A stretch of 64,000 nt of DNA from an uncultured Granulosicoccaceae bacterium (GTDB taxonomy: Bacteria > Pseudomonadota > Gammaproteobacteria > Granulosicoccales > Granulosicoccaceae). The stretch covers positions 124,001 to 188,000 of the forward strand of contig CALAJN010000007.1 in assembly GCA_937922675.1 (NCBI GenBank). Direction: 5' to 3'. This document shows, piece after piece, positions 17,108-27,078 of the stretch (position 1 is the first letter of the stretch; every line of letters begins with the position of its first letter). The notes under the pieces were generated by a model that worked only from the letters and a program-made list of their open reading frames with translations, was not told the DNA's origin and did not search any database. Both the position numbers and the translations under genes were made by a program.

Positions 17108-20100
17108 GTGGCTACCGTGATCTTGACCAGAAGGTCCTTGGCATCGATCTGATCACCAGGGGCGACCAGAAGTGCATCGATTGTGCCACCCACTTCGGCG
17201 TGTATTGCCGTCTCCATTTTCATGGCCTCTATAGATACCAGGACGTCGCCGGCTTCGATGTGCTGGCCCGCCTTGACAGCTACTGTTGACACCACACCCG
17301 GCATCGGCGCGCCAACCTCTCCTGGGTTGGCAGGGTCTGCCTTGGCGCGAGCGGCAACCCCTGTCGCTCCGTGCAGGCGATCTGGTACCGCAATGGATCG
17401 TGGCTGGCCGTTGAGCTCGAAGAAGACACGCTTCATGCCTTTTTGGTTCACTTCACCAATGGCAAGGCAGCGCACTACCAGCGTCTTGCCGCGCTCTATT
17501 TCTACCAGGATCTCGTTACCTGGCTCCAGCCCGTAGAAATAAACCGGAGTTGGCAGAACACTGGTAGGGCCGTACTGCGAAAAGGCGGTCTGGAAATCCG
17601 TGAACACCTTGGGATACATGTTATGTGCGGCAATATCCTGCTCGGAAGCAGGACGCCCCATCTGTTCGCTGAGTTCGGCCCTCAGTGCATCAAGATCGAC
17701 AGCCGGTATGGATGCGCCTGCTCGCTCGGACAGAGGCTTGTCTCCCTTGAGCACCTTGGCGGTCAAGGCTTCAGGAAATCCTCCGGCGGTCTGGCTGAGT
17801 TCGCCGCGCAGCATGGAGACCACTGAATCGGGGAAGGCGATTTCACGATCGGGGTCCAGCACTTCATCGGTGGTGAGTTCCTGGCTTACCATCATGAGCG
17901 CCATGTCGCCGACCACTTTTGAACTGGGTGTGACCTTGACGATATCGCCGAACATCTCATTGACCTCGGCGTAGGTCCTGGCAACCTCATGCCAGCGGGA
18001 TTCAAGGCCAAGCGAACGCGCTTGTTCCTTGAGGTTGGTGAACTGTCCGCCCGGCATTTCATGCAGATAGACCTCGGAGGCTGGTCCCTTGAGATCACTT
18101 TCAAAGGCTGCGTACTGGTTACGCACTGACTCCCAGTAGGTGCTGATCTTCAAGATGGCCTCGGTATTGAGTCCGGGGTCACGCTCAGTACCGGTCAGCG
18201 CACGCGCAATGGAACCCAGACACGGCTGACTGGTGTTACCCGACAAGGCATCCATGGCTGCATCCACCGCATCCACACCGGACTCGACCGCTGCGAGTAC
18301 GGTCGCCGCAGACAAGCCGGACGTATCGTGAGTATGAAAGTGCACCGGCAGGGACACGGTGTCACGCAATGACGGGAACAGCATACGTGCAGCGGCAGGC
18401 GTCATCAGTCCTGCCATGTCCTTGATGCAGATGATGTGTGCGCCTGCGGACTCGAGCTCACGCGCCAGCGAGAGATAGTAGTCGAGGTTGTATTTAGGAC
18501 GCTTTGGGTCGAGTACGTCTCCGGTGTAGCAGATGGTTGCCTCACACAGCTTGCCGGACTCAATCACAGCATCCATCGACACCCGCATGTTGTCGATCCA
18601 GTTGAAGCAGTCGAAGACACGGAACAGATCTACACCGCCGGCTGCAGCTTCGCGAATGAAGTGTGTAACGACATTGTCGGCATAGTTGGTATAGCCCACG
18701 CCATTCGCACCTCTGACAAGCGCCTGCAGTAACAGGTTGGGCGCGCGCTCGCGAATCTGAGCTAGCCGGTCCCAAGGGTCCTCGGTAAGAAAGCGCATCG
18801 CCACATCAAAGGTTGCGCCTCCCCAGCACTCGAGTGAGAGCAGCTCCGGCAGGGCCTTTGAGTAGGCGCCGGCGATATTGACAATGTCTGAGCTACGCAT
18901 GCGTGTGGCTAGCAGCGACTGATGCCCATCGCGCATGGTCGTATCGGTTATCAACACGCGTGTTTGCTCACGCATCCAGCGGGAAAAAGCCTCGGCGCCG
19001 TCGTTCTCCAATCGCTGGCGTGTGCCATCGACAACCGTGTTCTCAAACCAGGGGGCAACCGGTGTTTCGGCATCCACTCGGGGCGTCGGGCGATCGCGAG
19101 TCTCAGGATGACCATTGACCGTCACATCGGCAATGTATTGTAGCAGTCGCGTGGCACGATCCTGACGCTGCACCTGTTCAAACAATGCAGGTGTGGTATC
19201 GATGAAGCGCGTGGTGTAGGAGTTGTCTTGAAAGTCGCTGTGACCGATGATGTTTTCAAGAAAGGTCAGGTTGGTCGCCACGCCGCGAATACGGAACTCA
19301 CGCAGGGCGCGGTCCATGCGGCGTATGGCTTCTTCGGGCGTAGGCGCCCAGGCAGTCACCTTTTCAAGCAAGGGGTCATAGAAGCGGCTGATCACAGCGC
19401 CCGAGTAGGCGGTGCCGCCGTCCAAGCGGATTCCAAAGCCTGTCGCTCCCCGGTAGGCGGTAATGCGTCCGTAGTCCGGTACAAAATTCTGCTCGGGGTC
19501 TTCTGTGGTGATACGGCACTGAATGGCGTGCCCGGACAGAGCGATATCCTCTTGCGGTGGTACACCAGACTCCTGCGTGCCGATGACTGCCCCTTCAACC
19601 AGATGGATCTGGGCCTTGATGATGTCAATACCGGTGACTTCCTCGGTCACCGTGTGCTCGACCTGCACGCGCGGGTTGACCTCGATGAAATAGAAAGCAC
19701 CCGTGTCCATGTCCATCAAGAACTCGATGGTGCCTGCACCGATATAGTTTGTGGATTGCCCGATGTTCAGCGCATAGTCACTGAGCTCCTTGCGTTGCTC
19801 TGCATTCAGATAAGGCGCAGGGGCGCGCTCGACAACCTTTTGGTTGCGGCGCTGGACGGTGCAATCACGCTCGAACAGGTGCACCACGTTGCCGTGGGTG
19901 TCGCCGAGGATCTGAGCCTCTACGTGGCGGGCACGTTCCACCAGTTTCTCAAGGTATATCTCGTCCTTGCCAAAGGCAGCTCTGGCCTCGCGACGCGCCT
20001 CATCCACCTCGCGGTCCAGATCTTCTTCCGAGCGGATGGTGCGCATACCGCGCCCGCCGCCACCCCAGGAGGCCTTGAGCATGATCGGATAGCCGATGGT

Positions 20101-20622
20101 GGCCGCCATGCGACGAATCTCGACCGGATCCTCGGGCAAGGGATCGGTGGCTGGGACCACCGGTACGCCTATCTCGATGGCCAGGTTTCTGGCGGCGACC
20201 TTGTTGCCGAGTCGGCGCATGGTCTCGGCCCGCGGGCCGATGAAAGTGATGCCGGCTTCACTACAGGCGTCGACGAACTCAGGGCTTTCAGAGAGCAGGC
20301 CGTACCCTGGGTGAATCGCGTCAGCGCCTGACAGCTTGGCGACACGCAGGACCTCTTCAATAGAGAGATAGCTCTCGATCGGACCCATCGATTCGGGCAA
20401 GTGAGGGCCGGTGCCAATCGCGTAGGCCTCATCAGCCTTGAAGCGATGCAAGGCGAGTTTATCCTCCTTGGCCCAGATGGCCACGGTCTTCAGGCCCAGC
20501 TCGTTGGCAGCGCGAAATACGCGGATCGCGATTTCGGAGCGGTTGGCAACCAGGATCTTCTTGATCGGCCGAGGTGTCGGCTTGGTTGTCGACGTCGTGG
20601 GCGAGGTGGTCGATCGAGACAC
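17104..20622 (-). CDS. pyc: Pyruvate carboxylase
   Basis: Pyruvate carboxylase makes oxaloacetate from pyruvate, bicarbonate and ATP and refills the TCA cycle. The single 1172-residue chain has the full set: a biotin carboxylase domain from KKILVANRSEIAIR through the ATP-grasp loop (SWGGGGRGMR) to about residue 470, a carboxyltransferase domain with RDGHQSLLATR near residue 565, and a C-terminal biotin domain with EAMKMET near residue 1133. The start is a GTG; a Thr/Ser/Pro-rich leader of about 18 residues precedes the conserved part. The end overlaps the exported-protein gene. Together with the pyruvate dehydrogenase operon further on, it sets the split of pyruvate between anaplerosis and acetyl-CoA. 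Confidence 0.97.
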   Translation of the reverse strand: MSRSTTSPTTSTTKPTPRPIKKILVANRSEIAIRVFRAANELGLKTVAIWAKEDKLALHRFKADEAYAIGTGPHLPESMGPIESYLSIEEVLRVAKLSGADAIHPGYGLLSESPEFVDACSEAGITFIGPRAETMRRLGNKVAARNLAIEIGVPVVPATDPLPEDPVEIRRMAATIGYPIMLKASWGGGGRGMRTIRSEEDLDREVDEARREARAAFGKDEIYLEKLVERARHVEAQILGDTHGNVVHLFERDCTVQRRNQKVVERAPAPYLNAEQRKELSDYALNIGQSTNYIGAGTIEFLMDMDTGAFYFIEVNPRVQVEHTVTEEVTGIDIIKAQIHLVEGAVIGTQESGVPPQEDIALSGHAIQCRITTEDPEQNFVPDYGRITAYRGATGFGIRLDGGTAYSGAVISRFYDPLLEKVTAWAPTPEEAIRRMDRALREFRIRGVATNLTFLENIIGHSDFQDNSYTTRFIDTTPALFEQVQRQDRATRLLQYIADVTVNGHPETRDRPTPRVDAETPVAPWFENTVVDGTRQRLENDGAEAFSRWMREQTRVLITDTTMRDGHQSLLATRMRSSDIVNIAGAYSKALPELLSLECWGGATFDVAMRFLTEDPWDRLAQIRERAPNLLLQALVRGANGVGYTNYADNVVTHFIREAAAGGVDLFRVFDCFNWIDNMRVSMDAVIESGKLCEATICYTGDVLDPKRPKYNLDYYLSLARELESAGAHIICIKDMAGLMTPAAARMLFPSLRDTVSLPVHFHTHDTSGLSAATVLAAVESGVDAVDAAMDALSGNTSQPCLGSIARALTGTERDPGLNTEAILKISTYWESVRNQYAAFESDLKGPASEVYLHEMPGGQFTNLKEQARSLGLESRWHEVARTYAEVNEMFGDIVKVTPSSKVVGDMALMMVSQELTTDEVLDPDREIAFPDSVVSMLRGELSQTAGGFPEALTAKVLKGDKPLSERAGASIPAVDLDALRAELSEQMGRPASEQDIAAHNMYPKVFTDFQTAFSQYGPTSVLPTPVYFYGLEPGNEILVEIERGKTLVVRCLAIGEVNQKGMKRVFFELNGQPRSIAVPDRLHGATGVAARAKADPANPGEVGAPMPGVVSTVAVKAGQHIEAGDVLVSIEAMKMETAIHAEVGGTIDALLVAPGDQIDAKDLLVKITVAT

Positions 20623-20770
20623 GGGCAGGCGTTCCGGAGAAGTTAGCCTGCCAGTCTACCGGGTCAGACTCCTTGCGGAATCTCCAGCTTGGTCATGCAG
20701 TGCGTGACAGTTGTGAATTATTGCCACTGGCCGGTCAATGGTTGCCTGCCACAGTCACTGCCTGGTGCGC

Positions 20771-21442
20771 CTACCCAGCTCCGCGAGCTCTTGACTCCGC
20801 CGACTCGGGTGCCCGTGTGCGGTTGGCAAGCTCAGTGAGATAGGCCAGATCGCGTGGACTGATACGGGCGCGGGTACGGGGCGGCAAATGCATGCCGGGG
20901 TCGGATGGCAGCTTTGCAGCCTTGGTGAGCGTTACCTTATCGGCCAGGGTGATCAGCAAGGCGGGCGAGCCTGTGGTCATGAGTTTCACATCGCCGGCGT
21001 CGAGGTAGAACGCAATATCTGTTGATTCTGATGTCCAGCGCAGGCTGGTCGGGTAGCCACTGAAGTCTGCCAGCGTGTGCAGTACCGGCACTAGCAGTAG
21101 CGGGTCTTCAACCAGACTGAGTTCATTGGTAGCACTCAGCGCATGCATGTGGTCAGTCAGGAAGCCGGCAGTCGCTATGGGGCACAGTCTTGTGGAGTCC
21201 ATCAGATCTTGCGCCTTCATGCTGGCCGGGCAAGCTGCCTTGCCTGGTATGTTGTCCATGCGCCTGAGGCGTTCACTGAGACAATGCAGCGCGGGCAACT
21301 GATGTAATTCCAACCACCGGACGGCCGCTGCACAATCCGCGGCCTGCCCCCAGGAGTAGTGGCAGCCTCGCGCTGCGTTGCGGGCAAGTGCCTCAGCCTC
21401 ACCGAGCGACAGGTCTACGCTTGCAGTGTCGGGTAGATCCAT
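20771..21442 (-). CDS. DUF3726-like protein
   Basis: The 223-residue protein begins with SLGEAEALARNAARGCHYSWG and AAAVRWLE, which I recall as the start of the DUF3726 family; this assignment is from memory. No catalytic motif, signal peptide or membrane segment is visible. The start overlaps the end of the 582-residue protein's gene by 28 bases, so both are probably made together with the M19 dipeptidase upstream. DUF3726 and M19 dipeptidases may occur in methylated-amine (glycine betaine or dimethylglycine) catabolic regions of other bacteria, but no demethylase is present here, so the role is unknown. Confidence 0.65.
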   Translation of the reverse strand: MDLPDTASVDLSLGEAEALARNAARGCHYSWGQAADCAAAVRWLELHQLPALHCLSERLRRMDNIPGKAACPASMKAQDLMDSTRLCPIATAGFLTDHMHALSATNELSLVEDPLLLVPVLHTLADFSGYPTSLRWTSESTDIAFYLDAGDVKLMTTGSPALLITLADKVTLTKAAKLPSDPGMHLPPRTRARISPRDLAYLTELANRTRAPESAESRARGAG

Positions 21443-23163
21443 TGATCCGCTTCAATGCCACAGGTGTTGGCGAGCTCTGATGGGCAAGGTGCTCCTGCAA
21501 ACAGGCAGATACGCAGCCACCGGTCAGATCTGGGGTCGAATTGCGTGGCACCCAAAAAACTCAGCTTGCAGCGCAGCATATCGATGGGCTGCATCTCGGC
21601 ATCGATGGTGTTGTCGCGGATCTCGGCATACGGAAGGCGGGCCGCCGTCTGCACGCGTCTGACTGTATGCCGGTGTTCGGGGTGACGCACGAGCAGCGCT
21701 GCAATGCTTTGTTCATCGTCCCAGGACGCCAGCGTACGGTACAACTTTGCGGCGTCTTCACCGGGCCCAAGCGGTTGCTCATAGGCATCAAGCGCTTCGG
21801 CATAACGCTCGCCCAGGCGTGGTTCCAACTTTTCCTGAGACACGTACCAGGCACGCGCTCTGGACGCTGGTTGTTGCCAGTCAATGCTCAAGGCCCAGGC
21901 ATAGCAGCGCTCCATAGCTGCCCGCATGCTCGCAACGCTGACACTACCATCTATATGGGGGGCGGACGGCTCGGCACATGACATTGACGCCGACAATTCA
22001 TCGACCAGATGAGCATAGGGCTCCAGCATGAGTGATACCAGGCACTCCTGTGCTTCGATGCCGAGCGATTGCTCGCCCCAGCGATAGAGTGCATCCCATG
22101 GATCACTCTGGGAGGCACCTGGCGGTGTGTTGAAGCGTTCTGTCTTGTTTGCCAGTAACGCAAGGTCATCTGCCAACTCCGCGATGCGCAGCGACTGCCG
22201 GGGGTGATCTGTGCGCCAGCGCGACACCGACAGTCTTGTGCGCTCGAGCAGCTCGGCAAACAGCGCGAGCTCTGTGGTCGAGGCTTTGGCGACAGACCTA
22301 ACGCGCTGCAAGGCCTGTTCACGTGCGCTGATCCAGTTATTGAATAGCGTCGGATGATTGATGATGAAGGGCGCCATGCCCAATCCGGTTGAGTTACCGA
22401 TGCCAAGTTGACGCGCAATGTCTGGTGCGAGCGTTGTGGCTTTTTCGGGGGCCTGTGCGCGTGCCATGTGCTCAACCAGATCAACGACAAAGCCGCGCGT
22501 CAGGTACACACTGAGCATCTCCACCTGAAAGGGTTCTGCAAACTCGGGCCGCGAGGCAATCGATTGTCTGTCAGCGGCACCAAACTTTCCCGAGCCATAG
22601 ACAGCAGTAGTGCGCATCAAGTAACCAACCTCGAGCAATTGAGACAGCTCAGGTTGCTTGCCAGCTGCGAGCGAGGAGACGACGTGCTGCCACATGCGCA
22701 TCGACCGGTTGGCACGTGAGAGGCTCAGCTCCCTTTCACTCAGGCGTCCGGCTTCCTGTCCAGGGACGTTTTCAGACAGGCGCGCAAGGTCGTTTTTATC
22801 CGGGATGCCATCGAACAAGGCGAAGGTGGCATCCCAGGCTTCAGCGATGACGCGGTCGGAGCGATCTTCGTCGGCCAGCTTGTGCGAGAACGCGACCAGA
22901 GAGTAGGCACGGGCAGGCCCATGCAGGGTATACACAGCGTAGCCGACACCTTCGGCGTCAATGGCGAAGTGCTGGCGCTCGTAGCGCCAGCGTTCACGTA
23001 CCAGGCGGCGGGTGAACACCCGCATGAACGACAAGCGCGACTGATGAAATGCGCCGAGGCGAGAGAGCCTCATCACCGTGTCAGCCGGGCGGCAGGCGAC
23101 CGGCGTGCGTGTCTGCGCACCTGACGTTGCGTAGGCACTCGGGAGGCTGTTGGATGTATTCAT
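21415..23163 (-). CDS. Conserved-looking 582-residue protein of unknown function
   Basis: I do not recognise this protein. It is soluble, alpha-helical in appearance and rich in Arg, Glu and Ala, with no signal peptide, membrane segment or nucleotide-binding loop. Notable parts are a basic N-terminal region (FMRVFTRRLVRERWRYERQ), a glycine-rich stretch near residue 255 (GIGNSTGLGMAPFIINHP) that might be a ligand site, and several scattered Cys in the C-terminal third (CFAGAPCPSE-like spacing). The ATG overlaps the dipeptidase stop as ATGA, and the end overlaps the DUF3726-like gene by 28 bases, so it is the middle member of a three-gene unit. Confidence 0.75.
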   Translation of the reverse strand: MNTSNSLPSAYATSGAQTRTPVACRPADTVMRLSRLGAFHQSRLSFMRVFTRRLVRERWRYERQHFAIDAEGVGYAVYTLHGPARAYSLVAFSHKLADEDRSDRVIAEAWDATFALFDGIPDKNDLARLSENVPGQEAGRLSERELSLSRANRSMRMWQHVVSSLAAGKQPELSQLLEVGYLMRTTAVYGSGKFGAADRQSIASRPEFAEPFQVEMLSVYLTRGFVVDLVEHMARAQAPEKATTLAPDIARQLGIGNSTGLGMAPFIINHPTLFNNWISAREQALQRVRSVAKASTTELALFAELLERTRLSVSRWRTDHPRQSLRIAELADDLALLANKTERFNTPPGASQSDPWDALYRWGEQSLGIEAQECLVSLMLEPYAHLVDELSASMSCAEPSAPHIDGSVSVASMRAAMERCYAWALSIDWQQPASRARAWYVSQEKLEPRLGERYAEALDAYEQPLGPGEDAAKLYRTLASWDDEQSIAALLVRHPEHRHTVRRVQTAARLPYAEIRDNTIDAEMQPIDMLRCKLSFLGATQFDPRSDRWLRICLFAGAPCPSELANTCGIEADQWIYPTLQA

Positions 23164-24146
23164 GTGTGTCCATCCTTGGCTGGTGCGAAACCGTCGCGAT
23201 AAAAACGATGCCAGTTGTCGCCCATGATTCCGGCAACATCCTCATCAGTGAAGCCCACCGCTGTCAGCCCTTGCTGTAGTACATCAAAATCAGTGTTGTC
23301 CTTGAACCACGATGGCATAGCAGGAAAGCCCGCAGCACTCGCTGTGCCTTCACCATAGTCAATTTTTTTGGTCCAGCGCCCCACACGCATCCATTCAACA
23401 ACCGAGTCTGGTTGGTCCTGGCACAGATCGCTGCCGATACCCAACTGTGAGGCACCGTAGCGATCGGCTGTGTCAGCGATCATCTGGCAGAAGTCGTCAA
23501 GTGTGCACTCAGAGCCCCCGTTCAGATGGTGAGGGTAGAGAGAAAAGCCAAGCATGCCCCCACGACTTGTCACCGCCCTGATAACTGCATCTGACTTATT
23601 GCGACGAGCCGCGTGCCAACGAGCTGGATTGGCATGAGTGATGGCAATCGGTCGTGTTGAGGTTTCGGCCGCTTCAATCGTCGAGCGATCGCTGGAGTGA
23701 CTCATGTCCACGATCATGCCGACACGGTTCATCTCCTCGATAACCTCGCGCCCCATGCGCGTCAGTCCCGGGTCTTCGGATTCATAGCAACCCGTCGCGA
23801 GCAGGGACTGATTGTTATAAGACAACTGCATGAAGCGTATGCCAAGCTTGTGACATATTTCAACGAGCCCGATGTCATCCTCGATAACGCTGGGATTTTG
23901 CGTGCCAAAGAAGATCGCGGTGCGTTGGGTATCATGCGCAAGCGTGACATCATCTCCGCTGTGCCCCTGAAAGATCAACTCCGGGTAGTTTTCAAACCAG
24001 CGGTTCCAGCTCTCGATATTGAGTACCGTTTCACGAAAGTTCTCGTGATAGGCAATAGTCACGTGCACAGCATCAAGTCCGCCTGCGCGCATCTGCTCAA
24101 AGATGCGTGGTGACCAGTTGGCGTATTGCAGATTGTCGATGCGCAT
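23160..24146 (-). CDS. Membrane dipeptidase-family (M19) hydrolase
   Basis: The 328-residue protein belongs to the M19 renal-dipeptidase-like metallohydrolase family. Visible features are a TIM-barrel pattern with LSYNNQSLLATG, the MIVDMSHSSD zinc region, ITHANPARWH, GFSLYPHHL and GIGSDLCQD. The usual family opening DGHND is replaced by a shorter MRIDNLQY start, as in the cytosolic branch seen in Pseudomonas glycine-betaine regions. The ATG at 24146 is where the similarity begins; a longer frame to 24302 adds unrelated residues. No signal peptide is seen despite the family name. It leads the three-gene unit. The substrate may be a dipeptide or a related amide. Confidence 0.85.
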   Translation of the reverse strand: MRIDNLQYANWSPRIFEQMRAGGLDAVHVTIAYHENFRETVLNIESWNRWFENYPELIFQGHSGDDVTLAHDTQRTAIFFGTQNPSVIEDDIGLVEICHKLGIRFMQLSYNNQSLLATGCYESEDPGLTRMGREVIEEMNRVGMIVDMSHSSDRSTIEAAETSTRPIAITHANPARWHAARRNKSDAVIRAVTSRGGMLGFSLYPHHLNGGSECTLDDFCQMIADTADRYGASQLGIGSDLCQDQPDSVVEWMRVGRWTKKIDYGEGTASAAGFPAMPSWFKDNTDFDVLQQGLTAVGFTDEDVAGIMGDNWHRFYRDGFAPAKDGHT

Positions 24147-24431
24147 AAGCTGAAAGTGGACGCAAGGCGAAACGGCCTGCACACGGGCTAAAAAAAGGCA
24201 GCGCGGTACCTCACCGGCTCTGCCAAAGCCGAGTGGCGCCGACAAACCGTGCCCGCCGACGATACCGTGAAAAACGCCCTCGTATCCAAAAAACCGGATC
24301 ATACGTGGACTGCATCCGGTGTCGGCCAGGTCGATTCAGATTCCGTTGCGCTCAGCCGTTACAGACCATGGTGGAGGGGAAGGTCGCCTGGATACTTGTC
24401 CGCCCGTATTACCCCGCTCAGGAGTTCGCGC

Positions 24432-25244
24432 ATGCACCACAAATCGGGAAAGAAGCACATTGAAGAGCTACGCCTTGAGCGCGGCCGCATTGTGTCCGGT
24501 AATGAGTCTGCGAGAATCATCCATGACGACGCTGCAGCCGCCATCGGCGAGGGCGACGACAATACCATCTGGGTTCTCGTACATGATTCCGAGCGCCGCC
24601 CGCGTGGGCGTGATCCGGGTGTTTTTGTCGAACTGGGCGAGACCTGCTATGAGCAGAACGGACTGATCAGGGTTGCCGACCGGAGGGTGGCTCGCGACTC
24701 CCTGGAGCGGTTGATTGCCGAGTTGACCGGCATGGATACGCACATTGCAGGCGATGTCGCAGGGCGCTCACGCATCCCACAGGGCGAGTATGCAGGCATC
24801 GAGGTCGAGCATGTAGATGAGCACTATCGGATCAGTGCCCCCGGCCGCGCTGCGCGGTATCTGGCGGACCTGCCGGAGCCAGCAGAAGATGATGTCGACA
24901 GACGATGGCTGGTGATGGCAGGTGAGGAGTCGATACTGAGACGAGCCCTGGTCAATACCATGATGTCGCCGCCTCAGCACATCGCCTGGCAGGCGTCACG
25001 TCAAGGGCACAAGCTGTTGCTGGGAGCGGTGGTGGTCTTTGCCGCGCTGTCGGTGATCGGCTCGGTGTTCGCTCCATTGACATTGCTTGCCGCGGTGAGC
25101 CTTGCCGTTTTCCGATGGAAGCAGGTGGATATTGTCTGGTGGGCTCATCGGCGCTTCGTGCAGCCGCACATCAAGCGCACGATGGAGGCGGCGAGCGCGC
25201 TCCCGAGTGAGGATGCACCCGAGTCAGTCGGGGCTCTGAGCTGA
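24432..25244 (+). CDS. Membrane-anchored protein of unknown function
   Basis: The 270-residue protein is not recognised. It begins with a basic MHHKSGKKHIEEL segment, has a soluble charged region of about 185 residues, then two close hydrophobic segments at about 190-210 (LLLGAVVVFAALSVIGSVF) and 213-228 (LTLLAAVSLAVF), and a short basic/Trp-rich tail. It would sit in the inner membrane with both ends in the cytoplasm. The ATG at 24432 has AGGAG eight bases upstream, which fixes the start. It is divergent from the dipeptidase unit across a 285-base gap. Confidence 0.65.
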   Translation: MHHKSGKKHIEELRLERGRIVSGNESARIIHDDAAAAIGEGDDNTIWVLVHDSERRPRGRDPGVFVELGETCYEQNGLIRVADRRVARDSLERLIAELTGMDTHIAGDVAGRSRIPQGEYAGIEVEHVDEHYRISAPGRAARYLADLPEPAEDDVDRRWLVMAGEESILRRALVNTMMSPPQHIAWQASRQGHKLLLGAVVVFAALSVIGSVFAPLTLLAAVSLAVFRWKQVDIVWWAHRRFVQPHIKRTMEAASALPSEDAPESVGALS

Positions 25245-25364
25245 CCAGGGCCACGGTCTGGAAATCGGACGCGCAACGAGCTCAGGCCTAGCTGATAGTC
25301 GAGGGTGCGCGCCTACGAATGCTCTGTTAGCGTGTGGAGTGCGGTCGATACGCTGGAGTACGCC

Positions 25365-25637
25365 ATGTCTGTTCGCCTCAAGTACCTCCTGGTCGAGAGC
25401 CTGCGTCGCAGTCAGGCTGCGGCTTTATTGGTAGCCAGTCTCGGCGCGAGCGGTGCGATGGCTGAAATCGGCGAGCAGGTTTGCCAGTGCCGCAGTCCCG
25501 GCGGCGAACGACGTGATCTCGGCACTGTCGAGTGTCTTCGGATCAGTGGTCGCGCCTGGTTGATGCGCTGCGAAATGTCGCAGAACACCCCCTATTGGAA
25601 CCGCCTCAACCAACAGCAGGGATGTGCTGACGCCTGA
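25365..25637 (+). CDS. Small exported cysteine-rich protein
   Basis: The 90-residue product has a basic start (MSVRLKYLLVESLRR), a hydrophobic core (AAALLVASLGASGAM) and an AMA-type cleavage site near residue 33, so it is likely exported. The mature part of about 57 residues has five Cys (VCQC, VEC, MRC, QGC), a GGERRDLG segment and CEMSQNTPYW. The pattern looks conserved rather than random, but I cannot name a family. The ATG at 25365 has GGAG upstream. It precedes carA by about 235 bases on the same strand; an operon with carA is not evident. Confidence 0.6.
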   Translation: MSVRLKYLLVESLRRSQAAALLVASLGASGAMAEIGEQVCQCRSPGGERRDLGTVECLRISGRAWLMRCEMSQNTPYWNRLNQQQGCADA

Positions 25638-25872
25638 GCCGGCGACGACGGGCTGAACGGACTATGACGCCGACCGACAAACACCTTGTTTGTTGATCTC
25701 GGTGGACAACGCGGGTGCAGGCCACGTACCATTCTGTAGCTCTGCGCCGGTCTCTGATCGTGGCGAGCCCCGTGAGTTCGCTCCCGAACCAGCATGCCTT
25801 CGCTACGAGTGCAAGGACGTGCGGCTAGACGGGCGATACTCGTCCCGCCCGCTCCAATTCCAGATTCGCGCC

Positions 25873-27024
25873 TTGTCCCGACCAGCCCTCCTCGTGCTCG
25901 CCGACGGTACCTCGTTTGACGGTGTCGCCCTTGGTATCGACGGCATGGCCGTTGGTGAAGTCGTCTTCAATACCGCCATGACGGGCTACCAGGAGATCCT
26001 CAGTGATCCCTCCTACGCCCGCCAGATCGTCACCCTGACGGCGCCGCACATTGGCAACACCGGCACTACCGATGTGGATCTGGAGGCTGATGTGGTACAC
26101 GCGACGGGGCTGATCGTGCGTGACCTGCCGTCGGTTCACAGTAACTTCCGAGCCACAGACTCTCTGGAGGGTTTTCTGGCAGCGCGCGGCGTGGTGGCTA
26201 TTGCCGATATCGATACCCGCGCATTGACCAGGCACCTGCGCGATCATGGCGCGCAAGCCGGCTGTCTGATGGCGGGTCCCGGTTGTGATGTCACTACAGC
26301 CCTCGCGGCTGCGAAGGAGTTTCCGGGTCTGGCCGGAATGGACCTCGCCAGAGAAGTTTCCTGCTCGGCCCCTTATCCTTGGACTGCTGGCAGCTGGACG
26401 CTCGGTGATGATCAAGCACCTCCTGCGCCTGTCACGTCAGCTGCTGATGCGCCGCATGTTGTTGCCATGGACTTCGGTGTCAAGAAGAATATTCTGCGGC
26501 TGCTGGTCGACCGTGGCTGCCGCGTCACTGTGGTTCCTGCGACTACCAACGCGGACGCTATTCGGGCCTTGCAACCTGATGGGCTGTTTCTGAGCAATGG
26601 CCCCGGCGATCCCGAGCCCTGTGTCTATGCGATTCGCACCATTGCATCGTTATTGGAAGACCGCTTGCCGACCTTCGGTATCTGTCTGGGCCATCAGTTG
26701 CTGGCGCTTGCGTCAAGCGCTGCAACGATCAAGATGAAATTTGGCCACCATGGCGCTAACCACCCGGTGCAGGAGTGCGCCACAGGTCGGGTCATGATCA
26801 CCAGCCAGAATCACGGGTTTGCGGTCGACGCTGACACCCTCACCGAGTCGCTTGCCATCACGCATGTGTCCTTGTTTGATGGCTCGCTGCAGGGCATCCG
26901 CCGCGTTGACGTGCCGGCTTTCGGGTTTCAGGGACACCCGGAGGCAAGTCCGGGTCCGCATGATGTGCAGGGTCTGTTCGATCAGTTTGCCGAGCTGATT
27001 GCCGCGCACCGCAGCGCCGCCTGA
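25873..27024 (+). CDS. carA: Carbamoyl-phosphate synthase small (glutaminase) subunit
   Basis: CarA hydrolyses glutamine and passes ammonia to CarB for carbamoyl phosphate, the precursor of arginine and pyrimidines. The conserved protein starts at [11 protein letters not shown] and has the class I amidotransferase signature [13 protein letters not shown] with the nucleophilic Cys, and [14 protein letters not shown] with the His and Glu of the triad. I chose the TTG at 25873, which gives 383 residues, the usual length. The frame stays open to a TTG at 25690, but the 61 extra residues resemble nothing in the family, and no ATG is available near the conserved start. The start is therefore uncertain. 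CarB follows after 54 bases. Confidence 0.93.
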   Translation: MSRPALLVLADGTSFDGVALGIDGMAVGEVVFNTAMTGYQEILSDPSYARQIVTLTAPHIGNTGTTDVDLEADVVHATGLIVRDLPSVHSNFRATDSLEGFLAARGVVAIADIDTRALTRHLRDHGAQAGCLMAGPGCDVTTALAAAKEFPGLAGMDLAREVSCSAPYPWTAGSWTLGDDQAPPAPVTSAADAPHVVAMDFGVKKNILRLLVDRGCRVTVVPATTNADAIRALQPDGLFLSNGPGDPEPCVYAIRTIASLLEDRLPTFGICLGHQLLALASSAATIKMKFGHHGANHPVQECATGRVMITSQNHGFAVDADTLTESLAITHVSLFDGSLQGIRRVDVPAFGFQGHPEASPGPHDVQGLFDQFAELIAAHRSAA

Positions 27025-27078
27025 CGCCTGCTATCTCCACCTTTTCTTTTTGACCGTAGAGTCCGGACCACTGACCGC

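Noticed and set aside
19228-20331. A 367-codon open frame opposite pyc
   Set aside because: It mirrors the biotin carboxylase coding frame, shows no motif of its own and no ribosome site.
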